A DNA stretch of 64,000 nt, taken from Paraphysomonas bandaiensis. Taxonomy: Eukaryota; Chrysophyceae. Numbering within the stretch: position 1 is the first letter of the stretch; each line of letters opens with the position of its first letter. The notes under the pieces are model-generated. The model searched no databases. It was given only the letters and a program-made list of their open reading frames with translations, and had not been told where the DNA came from. Location: the NCBI GenBank assembly GCA_965644295.1, contig CBFFRP010000342.1, forward strand, positions 1 through 64,000, in the 5' to 3' direction. A program made the position numbers and the translations under genes. Shown piece by piece: positions 47,667 to 58,830 of the stretch.

Positions 47667-48160
47667 TGATAGAGATTGAATTGTATTAGTATGTATGGTT
47701 TTGTTGATATGATGATGTGTGTGTTATGAGAGTGGTGTGGTTATGTATATATATGAGAGTGAGTGTGTGTGTATATGTGTGGACGATGTGTGGATGTATG
47801 TATATGTATGTATATATATGTATATATATGTATGTATATGTATATATATGTATGTATATGTATATATATGTATGTATGACTGCTGTGTACACGTACACAT
47901 AGCTATCTATATGATGTACACATACAGGTATGATGTACAGAATGTATGGAGATGTGTGTATGTGTGGATGATGTGTGAAGTTAGTATGTGTACAGAATGT
48001 ATACTAGTATATACACTATATGCGGCTGAGATTCTATGTGATATATACAGCTATGTATATGTGTGGATGTACATGTACATGTACATGTATGTATATATGT
48101 ATATTACTGTAGTACAGCCGTATAAATGTGTATACTGCTCGCTTTGTCTGAAAATCTAAT
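47667..48160. repeat. GTATATG microsatellite
   Basis: A long run of GTATAT/GTATGT units upstream of the DUF599 gene. Translated frames in it are low-complexity and not genes. The stretch presumably includes the DUF599 promoter. Confidence 0.8.
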
Positions 48161-49506
48161 ATTTTCAGCTCTCAGGGTCTCGTATATAGGAATTTCTAAT
48201 ATTTATATCTAAAACTCCGGTTTTAAGTTTTAAAGTCTATGTAAACCCATTTTTTATATACTGGGCGGTTAGGGGTTGGCAGATCAAGCAGTGCGCGCAT
48301 TGCTGAGTTGCAGCCATGATATGGATATGCTCCTCTTCTAATTGCTTATATATTGCAGTGAAGGAAACAGTATCAATACTCCTCAGCTATGATACTATAT
48401 GAGCTCATTATCTTCTAATCCTAGCTGATAAGTATCGATAATATGCACTGCAATAGTCAACAAACCGTATCGCTATACGCTATATATACACTGATATACA
48501 ATACTGCATATGACAATGAGTAGAGCGTACATCAGATATTTATAGATACCACATCGTAAAGCAGTTATCTTTCTTATGAGATTTTGTGTAGATGGAGACA
48601 CAAATGGCAGTAATAGTGGTAGCAGTTGCACTAGTTAGAGTAGTATAAGCAGTTACAACAGAAGACCATATAACTCCTAAAGCCCAACTCATAGTAACAC
48701 ACACGTAACACAGTAACACTATGACGGAGTAGCTTTCACCTTGACATTATATTGCTGATGGTTTCGTGTAGTCACATATAACCTCAGCAGTCCCAGCGTG
48801 TGTTGGGTGAAGTGACAGTAATAGTGGTAGCAGGGGCAATGTGTGTCTATCTGTCTTACCGAGAGGGAAAGTTTAGGAGTACTAATCCAAAACAAGATCC
48901 CTCCATTTTGGATCAGTATAACAAAAACAATAGTACATGATACTGGACTGGTCTAATGTTAGATGATGGTCGTTATAGGAGTATACCAAAATCTTATTCG
49001 CAGTATTATATATTGTTCTCATAATGAAACAACACTTATATGCTTTTCGCAACTGCCCCCTCATTGAACTTTATGGCTTCAATGTAAGAAGCGCAGACGG
49101 GACTGCTTCATTGGCGGTGATACCGGTTTGGGTAGCTCGCACAATCTAACTGCAGACGGAAGAGAAAACAGTAGTTAAGCTTTCTCAATGACTTTTTGGA
49201 GCATTACTTTGAATTAAAATTTGATATTGATTCACAATACTCAGCTTACTCTTCGTAGACCACATTACGTCAATGAGCCGCTATAATTGCTGTTGATGTC
49301 ATAGTGTCATATAATTAATTATCAAGTGACTCAACTGCGTTCACCATTTTCTATATTTACTAAACTACAACAGCACAAACCTGACACATATATGTGACCA
49401 ATTAATAGAATACAAACTCGCGGTATGCACGCAGCAGTGCACAGCAAAACTATAGTGTCTTCGTATATTACAACTTCACAAGGACCGAAGAGTCAATTAA
49501 CTACGG
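48161..49506. other. Intergenic spacer, no gene seen
   Basis: About 1.35 kb of AT-rich sequence upstream of DUF599 and downstream of CEP131. A short direct repeat, CAGTAATAGTGGTAGCAG, occurs at about 48610 and 48815 in similar surroundings (ATGGAGACACAAATGGCAG against GTGAAGTGACAGTAATAGT). Confidence 0.5.
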
Positions 49507-51648
49507 CTACGCATATCTAGCTAATAATTTCTTTAGTTTCGTCCTTTTAACTTTCTCGGTGTGAACTGCATCTCTCAATGTATCGAGCTCTTCGTCCTTA
49601 CTAGCAAGATCTCGTTTGACCTGTGTATAAAATCACAATGCGTTTCTATAAAACATGTGGACAAATAAACCTCTGAGTTCAAATTCGTGAGTCTGTCTTC
49701 ATGCGCCTGCATGAGGTCAGCCATTTCAGCAGCATGCCTTTTGCGCTCTCTTTCAGATAGAATTCTGAGCTCGTTTACTTTTTTCTTCATCTCATCCATA
49801 TTCTGAGCATGTGATGCGTCGATATCTCTCATGCGTTCATTGAATCTGGTCTCCATTTCACTCCGCCTTTCACTGATGCGCTCTCGCACACCTGCATACA
49901 ACACCGATTATTCTCTCACCATCAGGCTATGTATTCCACAAACCTTTGGCTTCTCGAGTTCTTCGACGCAAATCACTTACTCGATTCTGCAGTTCAACCG
50001 TCTCATCCAATGCAGTTTTGACAGCGGCATTCAGCTCATTTTTTTCAGCGGAAAGATCAGCAATCCGGGTTAATCTCACATCCTCTCGTCGTTTCATATG
50101 ACTGTCTTCTGTACTTGCCGCTGCCTCGATGCGCTTTATCTCTACCTCTGCTGTCTCTCGCCACTCTCTTTCCAAAAGTGCTGTTTCAGTTTGAAGCCGT
50201 CGTATTTCTCCTTTGAGTTCTTTGTCCCGAGATTCCGCTAATTCGCGCTTCATGCGCTCTATTCCCTGCTCACCCACCGCGGAAGTTGATGACGGGAGTG
50301 ACTGGAGATGACTTTCCCGTCGAGATTCAAACTCTTTGCGCAAATCATTCATCTAATATATATCTAAGTCTGCGAGTGACGTATATCCAAGTGTGTACCT
50401 TCGCATCATGTTCCTTCTGTAGGGCTCGGACTTCCTTCTCGTGTCGTGCGCGTAATGTATGAAGCTTTTCCCTTAACTTTCTCTCAGCCTCTGCCAATCC
50501 AGCCTCTCCCTCTTCATGCTCACGTTGTACCTGGATTGCACACAAAATAAGATAAGATACATAGTATACAAAAGTAAAGATCCAAATGAATATATTGGGA
50601 AAAAGGTGAGACGTGCCTTGCTATTCACGCGGGCTCGGTGTTTCTCTAATTCTTTCGTAAGGTCTTCCTGCATCTGCTGAATCTTAACTTTGTGCTCCCT
50701 TTCCATACCCTCCACTTCTCGCATGGCGTCGTCCAATCGCGCCCTAACACCTGCCCGCTGCTCTTCCCTTCCAGCCCTCTCAGCAGCAGATAGTTTATCT
50801 TCAAATAGCTTCACTAGGTCAGCTTTGGCTTTACGTTCATCTGCTTGCAACTGCATCTCCACATCTGCCACCTCTTGCTCATGTGCCAAACGTAAACGGC
50901 TGAATTCGGGCTCCAGAGCTCGCTCAGTGGACTCACAGATTTCTTTCAATTTTGCACTCATAAACTATCCAATGCATTGCATCATTTTATAAAACTCTTC
51001 ATAAACACATTGCTACTCACCTTACGCTGCCGCTCCTCCTGTCCGGCACGATAAGCCTTACGTTCAATCTCAATTTCCCTCTGACTCTCTGCATGAATCC
51101 TCCGCACCTCTGCTTTGAGCTTATCTTCTTCCTCCTTAACACGAGCTACTAACGATTTACACTTCTCAAGTAAATCTTTCTTTCTTGCAATATTTTGATT
51201 GCATGACTCGACGAGTGTGTCTGTGTTCTCTTTATGAGTCGCTATTTCTTTCTATATCATCATATCAGTCCCATAAAACTAACATATGTGTGTAGATATG
51301 TATCTGTGTATATCCCCTCTATGTATATATCTGTATGTATGTGTGTATATATGAGGAGCTGTACCTCTATTTTATGGTTGTAGTCATCAGCCACATCTCT
51401 CTCTACTTTAGCCAGCAGTTCTCTCTCTTCCTCTACTTTGACCTCTAGAGCATCACATATCTTCCCTCTATCCTGTTAATAACATACCATTACACACACA
51501 TACATACACATACACATACACATACATACATACATACATACACATACATACACAGACATATATATACACATATACATACATCAAGCTCGACAGATAGTGC
51601 AACGAGTTGCTCCCTTATGCTCTGATAAGACTCCTTTACCAGAGACAT
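49507..51648 (-). CDS. CEP131: Centrosomal protein CEP131/AZI1 homologue (about 543 aa)
   Basis: Eight exons: 51648-51580, 51472-51365, 51251-51021, 50964-50617, 50530-50399, 50352-49944, 49891-49671 and 49620-49507; total 544 codons. CEP131 is a coiled-coil protein of centriolar satellites and the basal body, needed for cilium assembly. The product is nearly all coiled coil and follows the family's C-terminal half in order: LLEKCKSLVARVKEEEDKL, ERALEPEFSRLRLAHEQEV, RDKELKGEIRRLQTETALLE, VEIKRIEAAA and a final HTEKVKRTKLKKLL. Vertebrate CEP131 is about twice as long; the first exon here begins right after a possible acceptor (TTACCAG), so an unrecognised N-terminal part may exist upstream. 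Intron 4 has a GC donor (AAG/GCACGT at 50616). Confidence 0.75.
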
Positions 51649-52202
51649 CACCTGGTAAGATTATCTTATCAAGTGAATGGTGTGTATATAGTGATCTTAA
51701 AAGAGAGACTTATAACAACAACATGAGGACAAATTTAAAGGATTTTTGAGAAAATGGAGACCTAAAAACTCCTGTTTATTTGAAATATTGAAGTATTATG
51801 ATAAATACCATGGGTTTCCTAGTAAATATAATATATACAGTACACTGTAGCTGAAAACATCATCTGATTGCTTGTCATACTATACAAAAAATCAGTAGAG
51901 AGTTCAAATACCTCTAAAATGTCGTGTAATATCCAGTAATTTTATGAGCAGTGGCATATAAAAACCTGTAAAAAATTCTTCATTCTAAAAAAAAGACTAT
52001 TATGGATTTTTGTTCATATCTGCTTTTTTGGTAAAACACAAAATGGCAAGATTTATGCAGGATTTTTGGTACTGTAAAAATGTATAGTTCCTAAAATACC
52101 CTCCTTTTTGAGCTATTATCCCAACTTGTAGCTACGAATGGATCTAGACATGGTACAGCAGGAGCAGCAGTGTGTTGTGCAGTTCTTCTTGCTTGTGTCG
52201 AG
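51649..52202. other. Intergenic spacer upstream of CEP131
   Basis: AT-rich, with microsatellite near CEP131 and no coding frame. It could hide an extra 5' exon of CEP131, but nothing coiled-coil-like is seen. Confidence 0.45.
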
Positions 52203-52532
52203 CGTATATCGGCATCCTTAGTATTTTTGTTCAAAGATGCCTCTAATATTGAGACAACAATTATCTGTATTCCAGCCGTAGTCGTATTGCAGTAATATCG
52301 AGTATATTTGTTTCAATTTATTTCCGAAAAATAAGATGCTGACTGCCGTGTATGGTGCTGTCGATCTTGTAGACTGTCAATACTATTGACAGTCAGCATC
52401 TTCTTTTTCGGAAATAAATTGAAGCAGAAATCTTCTATATAACTGCAATACAACTACGGCTGGAATACAGATAATTGTTGTCTCAATATTAGAGGCATCT
52501 TTGAACAAAAATATACAAAGAATGCTGATACG
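52203..52532. mobile_element. Long palindromic MITE (inverted pair of the 12051 family)
   Basis: Two arms of about 142 bp (52203-52344 and 52390-52532) are inverted copies of each other with a ~45 bp loop. Each arm is homologous to 12051-12200: GATGCCTCTAATATTGAGAC, CAGCCGTAGTCGTATTGCAG, TTTCCGAAAAATAAGATGC. The outer ends are CGTATATCGGCATCC and AATGCTGATACG. There are no frames. It would fold into a very long hairpin. Confidence 0.85.
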
Positions 52533-53447
52533 TACGAGGGAGTGAGTCCATATGCATGTTCATGAACGCTGTTCATATCAATATATAGTTGGGGTAAACG
52601 AATTCCCATATATGTCTTGTGTATCTTTGTCATCAGTAGGTGTCTCGGTGTAAGATCAGCACTTGCAGAGTGACTGTGTTAGTGTTCTGGGTTGAGTGTA
52701 CATGGAATGCTCTGAGGGTGGAATGCGCAGGTAGCCAACACTGGCCAACAGCGTTACCCCACCGAGAGCTAGACTTCCAGTGACCTGATTGCTAATGTGG
52801 AATAACAAGATCATACATAGCCTTCATATATAAAACATATATGCATGTTACATCCCCTCGTATCGTAAAGTGAAGGGTGGGTGTGGCCGCTGCAAGGCTG
52901 CTACTGTAGTAGTAGGAACGATTCACAATGAAAAAATAGTTGGTTTAACGGTATTGTGGCTAGATGCTATTTTCAATAACAGCTGCTTCAAGCATTTGCG
53001 AATGAGAAATAATCACATCTAGCTGACCACATATTTTATTAATAATCTATACGTTGCTTAGCTTAGTCAACACTAACACTTCACTAAGGTACGCTCTCAG
53101 AATGGGGCAGTAAGCGTGGCAAAGGTATAGGCAGAATGCACCGGGGTCCAAGATGAACTGATGTGGTATCATTGCTGATGAATTGCTGAATAATAAGATT
53201 TGTGTTGGTAATTAGAAGTAAGATATTATGTTTCAGTCTCTACTTTTTAACATACTATGTTGCTATAGAATACCACGTATTTCATGCATGGCATCTTGAG
53301 TGCAGATAAGTAGTTTTACAGGCATATTCCAACAGGTATCGTAACGTAAGAATTGTTAACGATAATACAAGTAAATTTCGTCTAGTAAATAGTTTGGGTG
53401 TGAGTTGTGAACAGTATGATAATGTGGGATCGTTCTTACATTCTTAC
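52533..53447. other. Intergenic spacer, no gene seen
   Basis: About 0.9 kb between two MITEs. No convincing coding frame, RNA gene or repeat was seen. Confidence 0.5.
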
Positions 53448-53568
53448 TAAGGCTGCGTAACAATTAATTAACGCAGGATGCAGTCAATTATTATTGAATT
53501 TATTACTTGTTATTCCAAATTTAATTTTTGCAATTAATTAGAAAGCAAATAATTGTTAAGCAGCCCTG
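53448..53568. mobile_element. 121 bp hAT-like MITE
   Basis: The left end TAAGGCTGCGTAACAATTA and the right end (reverse complement) CAGGGCTGCTTAACAATTA form imperfect terminal inverted repeats of about 19 bp. Flanks ATTCTTAC and ATTCTAAT would be an 8 bp target duplication with two changes, the length expected for hAT. Related ends are at 21600-21617 and 46031. Confidence 0.75.
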
Positions 53569-54050
53569 ATTCTAATTTCTAATCTATTAAAGAGCAAACC
53601 CAACAAACTATTTTTCGTTTTCCGACGATATAAATAGGTCAACAGTATGGTGTCTGGAAGCAAGTAGGTTCATGTTGCCATATTAGAACTTCTATATGAC
53701 CTAAGGTGATCTACAATAGTATAAACTACTGTATTCTGTATTGACTGCGTTTTAATACCTTTTGAACTTAAGGCGTCACTGTGAACTTTTCTATGAAATA
53801 CCTTACGAGTTTCTTAATTCACTAGTGCTATCTTATCAATATATATTGAAAACAATATTAGAATTGAATGTATACTGTACGCTTATTCTCACGATCAATT
53901 GTATTATCACGCATTAAATTTGCTGTTATACAGACGCGAATGAATTCTGTCTTCATTGGTTGGTCGAGAACGTATATAGCACACTCCTCGTGCACACTAT
54001 CAAAAACGATAACTCCTGAAACGTTAATCACAATCTACCTTATTTTGCCT
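53569..54050. other. Spacer downstream of the HerA-like gene
   Basis: About 480 bp of AT-rich sequence; nothing recognised. Confidence 0.5.
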
Positions 54051-55697
54051 TTATTCTACCGTCTTATTGGTACCATAATCTGCAGTAATTCGTGGGCGTA
54101 CTTTCAAAATGACGTGGTCTCTGTCAACGTCAGTTTCATAAGCCATTTTGGTAGAAACAGTCAACGATTCACCAGTTGTCAACTTTTTCACTATCTCGAA
54201 CCCATTATCAGGTACAGGTATTTTGGTGCTTAGATACTTAAACCAATCTTTAGATTGGAAGTGGTGTAGGACAGTAAACGACGCCAATTCCAGTAATTCA
54301 GATGGCAAAGCAAGTGGGGACTGTGAACTGATTATTACTCGTACGCCATTATGCCTCATCAATCGAACAGTATCCACTATGGTCTCAGACAAGCTGTCAG
54401 CCCTGGAGAGATACCTGTGTGCTTCGTCAAACAGTACCACTTTACCAACATCTTCCAAATTCTCATCACGAAATTGCTGCAATAGGACCTGAAAGATTCC
54501 ATTAGCTTCATCTGCAGATAAGAAAGGGTCAGTTAAATCTGCCACCACCAGTACTCCACTCTTGAGTAAACTTATTGGGTCAATGTTCTCTGATATCAAT
54601 ATAGAGTTTTTCTCTGATTCGTCTATAATATTGTATAAAAGTTGGAGGCGTTGTTCCAGTGGTGCTGATTGCGAAGAGGACTTAAATTTTTCCCTAACGT
54701 ATTCAATGAACTTCTCAAACTTAGGTACCTTAGAGACGCGCTGATAGCTTCGTAGTAAGTCTAACATCACGCTTACATACAATTGTGAACTTTCTTTTTC
54801 GAGGCGCATCAGTTTCTTGAGCTGCTCTGCACTAAGGCTTGACCACTTAAACAACAATGGATATACCTCAAACGAAGTGCCTTGATAAAAACGCTTTCGC
54901 TGATGATAATACGTTGGAGATACCAAGATAACCATTCTCTCAACACCAGTTACATTATTCAGATTCATAATTTCTTTGATGTCTTTAATACCCATAGACT
55001 CACACACACTGGTAGAATTCTGATCAAAATGCAAGACCAGTCCACAATGCGGCTTACGTAAACGTGTCACAGGACTATTTTCGGGGTAAGGCATATTGAT
55101 AAAGCAATTCTCCAATAACACATTCGCAGTATGGGATTTACCAGAACCTTGCATACCTACACAGAGCGCACAAAAAGGCTCACTAACATTCAAATACAAG
55201 CGTTCATCATTATATGCTTCATCACCATTGTGTAAACTTTGCTGTGGAGTTTCGTCAGTGGAGTTTTTGATGAGCGTGCCAAAATATCCATAACTACAGG
55301 ATGCTTTACTTTCAATTGATTCACCAAACAACGCATAACCTTTCCCAGCATCAGAATGATCCACATTAGAAATGAGATCATCAAAGAAATGCTTACATAT
55401 GTCCAATATTGGAACTTCTCTTCTGTGGCGTTCACTGACATCCGAAAATGTCACTTCCTGGACCTGATCATGTGGTTGAGGGGGCGGGGAATATCTATCC
55501 CACACAACTCGCACGTTTTTTAGATCTGAACCATCCCACCGTAGACCCGTGCTCTCCCCTTCTCTTTCTATCAGCTTCTTCTTTATGCCGTGATTCTTTC
55601 CAAATAACTTGAACAAGTTAGTCACGCTTATCTTCTGTACATTATTCTTGAGCATGCGAGTAATGAGGATGAGGCAATTCAGAGGATTGAAAGGCAT
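54051..55697 (-). CDS. HerA/FtsK-like P-loop ATPase (548 aa)
   Basis: Single exon. ATP-binding motifs are clear: Walker A CVGMQGSGKSHTA (near residue 185), Walker B VVLFDEAHRYLS (near 435) and a downstream VRVIISSQSPLALPSEL (sensor/strand 4) as in HerA-type helicases. The layout (N-terminal ~170 residues with VPILDICKHFF, then GYFGTLI before the P-loop) resembles HerA-like ATPases known as multi-copy families in some fungi and other eukaryotes. Prokaryotic HerA works with NurA in DNA-end resection; the eukaryotic copies have no settled function. ATG 55697 (MPFNPLNCL) is preferred; an upstream in-frame ATG exists at 55751. Lack of introns and flanking MITEs (52203, 53448, 55968, 56467) set it apart and hint at acquisition or mobile-element cargo. 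Confidence 0.8.
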   Translation of the reverse strand: MPFNPLNCLILITRMLKNNVQKISVTNLFKLFGKNHGIKKKLIEREGESTGLRWDGSDLKNVRVVWDRYSPPPQPHDQVQEVTFSDVSERHRREVPILDICKHFFDDLISNVDHSDAGKGYALFGESIESKASCSYGYFGTLIKNSTDETPQQSLHNGDEAYNDERLYLNVSEPFCALCVGMQGSGKSHTANVLLENCFINMPYPENSPVTRLRKPHCGLVLHFDQNSTSVCESMGIKDIKEIMNLNNVTGVERMVILVSPTYYHQRKRFYQGTSFEVYPLLFKWSSLSAEQLKKLMRLEKESSQLYVSVMLDLLRSYQRVSKVPKFEKFIEYVREKFKSSSQSAPLEQRLQLLYNIIDESEKNSILISENIDPISLLKSGVLVVADLTDPFLSADEANGIFQVLLQQFRDENLEDVGKVVLFDEAHRYLSRADSLSETIVDTVRLMRHNGVRVIISSQSPLALPSELLELASFTVLHHFQSKDWFKYLSTKIPVPDNGFEIVKKLTTGESLTVSTKMAYETDVDRDHVILKVRPRITADYGTNKTVE

Positions 55698-55967
55698 TTT
55701 GTGTGCTATCTTTACAATACTGTGCAGTATATAGATGGATATTATATGCAACTATATAGTGAGGATAGATGGATACACAGCAACAGCAGTATGGAGTCAG
55801 ACTACAGTCGACAGCAGATGTGATGGCTACTAGCAATAGTCCACTGATTAGAATCCACCCCTGGATAAAGAAGAAATGATTACAAGATACATATATGCAT
55901 GTATGTATGTATGTATGTATGTATCTAGTCGACATCAAGTCACATTATGGGACAGTATCTGTATGAT

Positions 55968-56127
55968 CATACGGCATACACAGTATCTTTTGTGTATTTT
56001 TGTTCAGAGATGCCTCAAATATTGAGACAACAATTATCTGTATTCCAGCCGTAGTTGTATTGCAGTTATATAGAGGATTTCTGCTTCAATTTAATCCCGA
56101 AAAATAAGATGCGGACTGCTGATACGA
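55968..56127. mobile_element. MITE copy, 12051 family, direct orientation
   Basis: Begins CATACGGCATACAC and ends GGACTGCTGATACGAC, with the family's internal GATGCCTCAAATATTGAGAC and CAGCCGTAGTTGTATTGCAG segments. About 160 bp. Confidence 0.75.
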
Positions 56128-56466
56128 CACTCACTCCAACATTGGACAACACTGACCTCCGCTGTATATAGCAGTATACCGTGCACTGGTATATCATGCC
56201 GCAGTATATAGATATACATACACTGTAGCTATTGTCCATATGCTGCTGTTTACTAGTATAAGCATCCACATATATGCAACTATCTCTGTGAGTATAATAC
56301 TCCACACTCTCATACAATCACCCCTTCAATCCTTTCTCCCCTCCTTATCATGACCCTCTAGACCCCTCCAGTCTCCTCATATCATACTAATATACGTATA
56401 TATATGCATGTGCAGCATATCTAGATTTGTGCTTTCCTTCATATGCACGTATATACATACTGCTGT

Positions 56467-56597
56467 GCGTATCGGTAATAAATTGAATCAAAACTACTCT
56501 ATACAAATGCAGTATAACTACGGCTGGAATACAGATAATTATTGTCTCAATATTAGAGGCATCTTGGAACAAAAATATACGAAGGATGCCGATACGT
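56467..56597. mobile_element. MITE copy, 12051 family, inverted orientation, internally shortened
   Basis: Begins GCGTATCGG and ends CCGATACGT. It contains the reverse complement of the family core: CTACGGCTGGAATACAG, TGTCTCAATATTAGAGGC and GGAACAAAAATATAC. About 131 bp. It lies 340 bp from the direct copy and in the opposite orientation. Confidence 0.75.
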
Positions 56598-57152
56598 ATG
56601 CATATACTGGGGTGTCGATTATATAGATGTTCATCGTTTTTTTTTTTCATAAAAAAGTGACTTTTCACTTAAAAATAAGGACTTTACCAAACACTTTTGG
56701 TGTCCCCGTGATCTTGTCGGTGTAAATGTTCTCTAAAAAGCCTTTTTTTGCATCGTTTTTTTGAGAATTTTATGGACCAAAAACCTTCTAATTTTCAAAT
56801 GCTAGGAGTATCAACGTACTCTTGTCCACAATAAAACACGTGTACCAATAAAATGTAATGTAAATTTGTCCCCAATATATACTTTTTACGTATGTATATA
56901 TATACCAAAATTTACGTAAAAATGAAAATTATGGAAAGAGTAAAAAAGAAAGAAAAAGAAATTCTAGAATTATAGACGAGTGTATGTATGTATAGCAGCA
57001 GTATGTACATACGTGTCTATATGTATATGTATATATAGATCACATACATACATATATACACATATATATACATACATGTCCATAGCCACATCATTAATCC
57101 ACATATAGAACCTCATATACATCTTCTCTTCATCTCCTCTCCTTTCCCCCAT

Positions 57153-58122
57153 ATGTTTCCTTCTCTCTTCACCCTCTGGTGTCTCTCTAGCCTCTACATA
57201 TCCTCTATACATGCCTCTGAAGAGCCCAATCAAGTTACCCTCCAAAAATGGCAGTATTGCGCAGGTTGTAAAGCTACAGTTGAAATATTTGCCAATATAG
57301 CCCATAAAGAAATTATTCATATGCAAAAAGAGGGTAAGCCAATAGGAGAAGAACTTAATGCAACTCCGCTCTCTGATAGGCTGTGTGAGAGCCCCATGTA
57401 TGATACGTATGAACCCTTTATAAGATATGCATGCATTAAATTAATGGATGATCATCGTATGGATGTTTTAAATGGATTTGCTGGTGATGCTTCAGTTGCA
57501 TTCAATCTCATGAAAGCGAATATTTATGAGAAGACTAAAAATGTTGGGATTTTTATTATTTATAGTTTTATTACTTATATATACACAGATTTGTATGAAG
57601 GAAACTCGTGCATGTCCATCATATATGTTCCCCGACACGGCTCTGCCTAAGAAAGATAGGTATGAACTTTTTATATTGTAGTGCTTGTGGGTTATCGGGA
57701 TGTGCAGAACTCTCTGTGAAGCATGCCGCATCATGGTCGATGATATGGAAATAATGAAATCTGTTATCCGAAAGGGTCGACAAACGAATGAGGAAGTTGT
57801 TGAGAAGATCTGCCCAACTCTCGGATACAATCATCAGCCGTACAACTGGTTAGTCGGTACGATTGCTGTGAACCTAACGCTTATTTTTTTTTATAGGCTA
57901 GAGACCAATTGTGACATGATAGTGGACGAGTACATGGGTATGAGTTAATAGCATTCCAAGTATACAAATACGCTAATATTTTGAGCAGATGACATTGTGG
58001 AAATGCTGAATATGAGAGACAGGCTTCTGGCAACGGGAATGACTCCTAAACAGACTCTCTCTGAGAAAATTTGCGGCGATTTGCTGAGTTGCGGAACTGA
58101 AAATGAGAAGTATGAGTTGTAG
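57153..58122 (+). CDS. ER-resident canopy/saposin-B-like protein ending KYEL
   Basis: Exons are about 57153-57532, a second from the acceptor near 57586 to 57657, a third from about 57714 to 57848, a fourth near 57899-57938, and a last from about 57987 to 58122. A signal peptide is visible (MFPSLFTLWCLSSLYIS followed by SIHASEE). The mature protein has paired cysteines in saposin-like spacing: YCAGCKATVEIFANI, LCESPMYDTYEPFI and YACIKLMDD, then LCEACRIMVDDMEIM, KICPTLGY, TNCDMIVDEYM and KICGDLLSC. The two CxxC starts recall canopy (DUF3456) proteins, which are ER chaperone-like factors for membrane receptors. The C-terminus KYEL looks like a KDEL-type ER retrieval signal. The plain call would be a duplicated saposin-fold ER protein; the exact family is uncertain. 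Confidence 0.7.
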
Positions 58123-58830
58123 TGGTACTTTTGAATTAGCTAGGGACATGTACTAAAATGAACAGGAGAGATAATATTAAATATTCTGTCGCTCAGTCAG
58201 TGACTTTGTGCTATAGTTTTTAATCATTTGTATCCATTCCACGTAGAAGTGTGACACAAGAAACTGGGCGTCGGATGTGCTCTCCCATTGCTTTCTTGTG
58301 TGCACCCAATATTGAAACAACAATACTTATGATGATACTTACTTTTAAATAAAACGGTTAGGGTGTTTTAGTAGTGCAGCAGGTATATACTCATTATCTC
58401 GTTATTACTTCAAGCATATCTGAAGCACTAAGTTCTCATACGACACAATCATCTTTTCACACTAACCGAAACATTTCCACTGCTGTGTTAGAAATTTGAA
58501 ACGTGATGCAAGGGTAATACGTTTCAATATGAGTATTTGCTGTGGTGCTCAGGACAGAGAGTAAAACGGCAACAGACAACAGACTTCACCACTGAGTTGC
58601 TAAGCGATTAAGATCTGTACATCTGTACTATGAGCTGCAGCTGATAAGGTTCGACTTCAGTTCATCAACTATATTCTGCTACCATCATATATGACTAGAG
58701 TACGATATTAAACAATATAACCAGTACAATTAAATACAGACTTATCACAAAATTCTTCCAATCATATTTACATCATTGATCTACCTATCTATAGTATGGC
58801 TAATTACACTCACATAAATGACATACACAG
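58123..58830. other. Convergent spacer, nothing recognised
   Basis: About 700 bp between the 3' ends of the canopy-like gene and the unknown 1050-residue gene. No coding frame or repeat seen. Confidence 0.55.
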
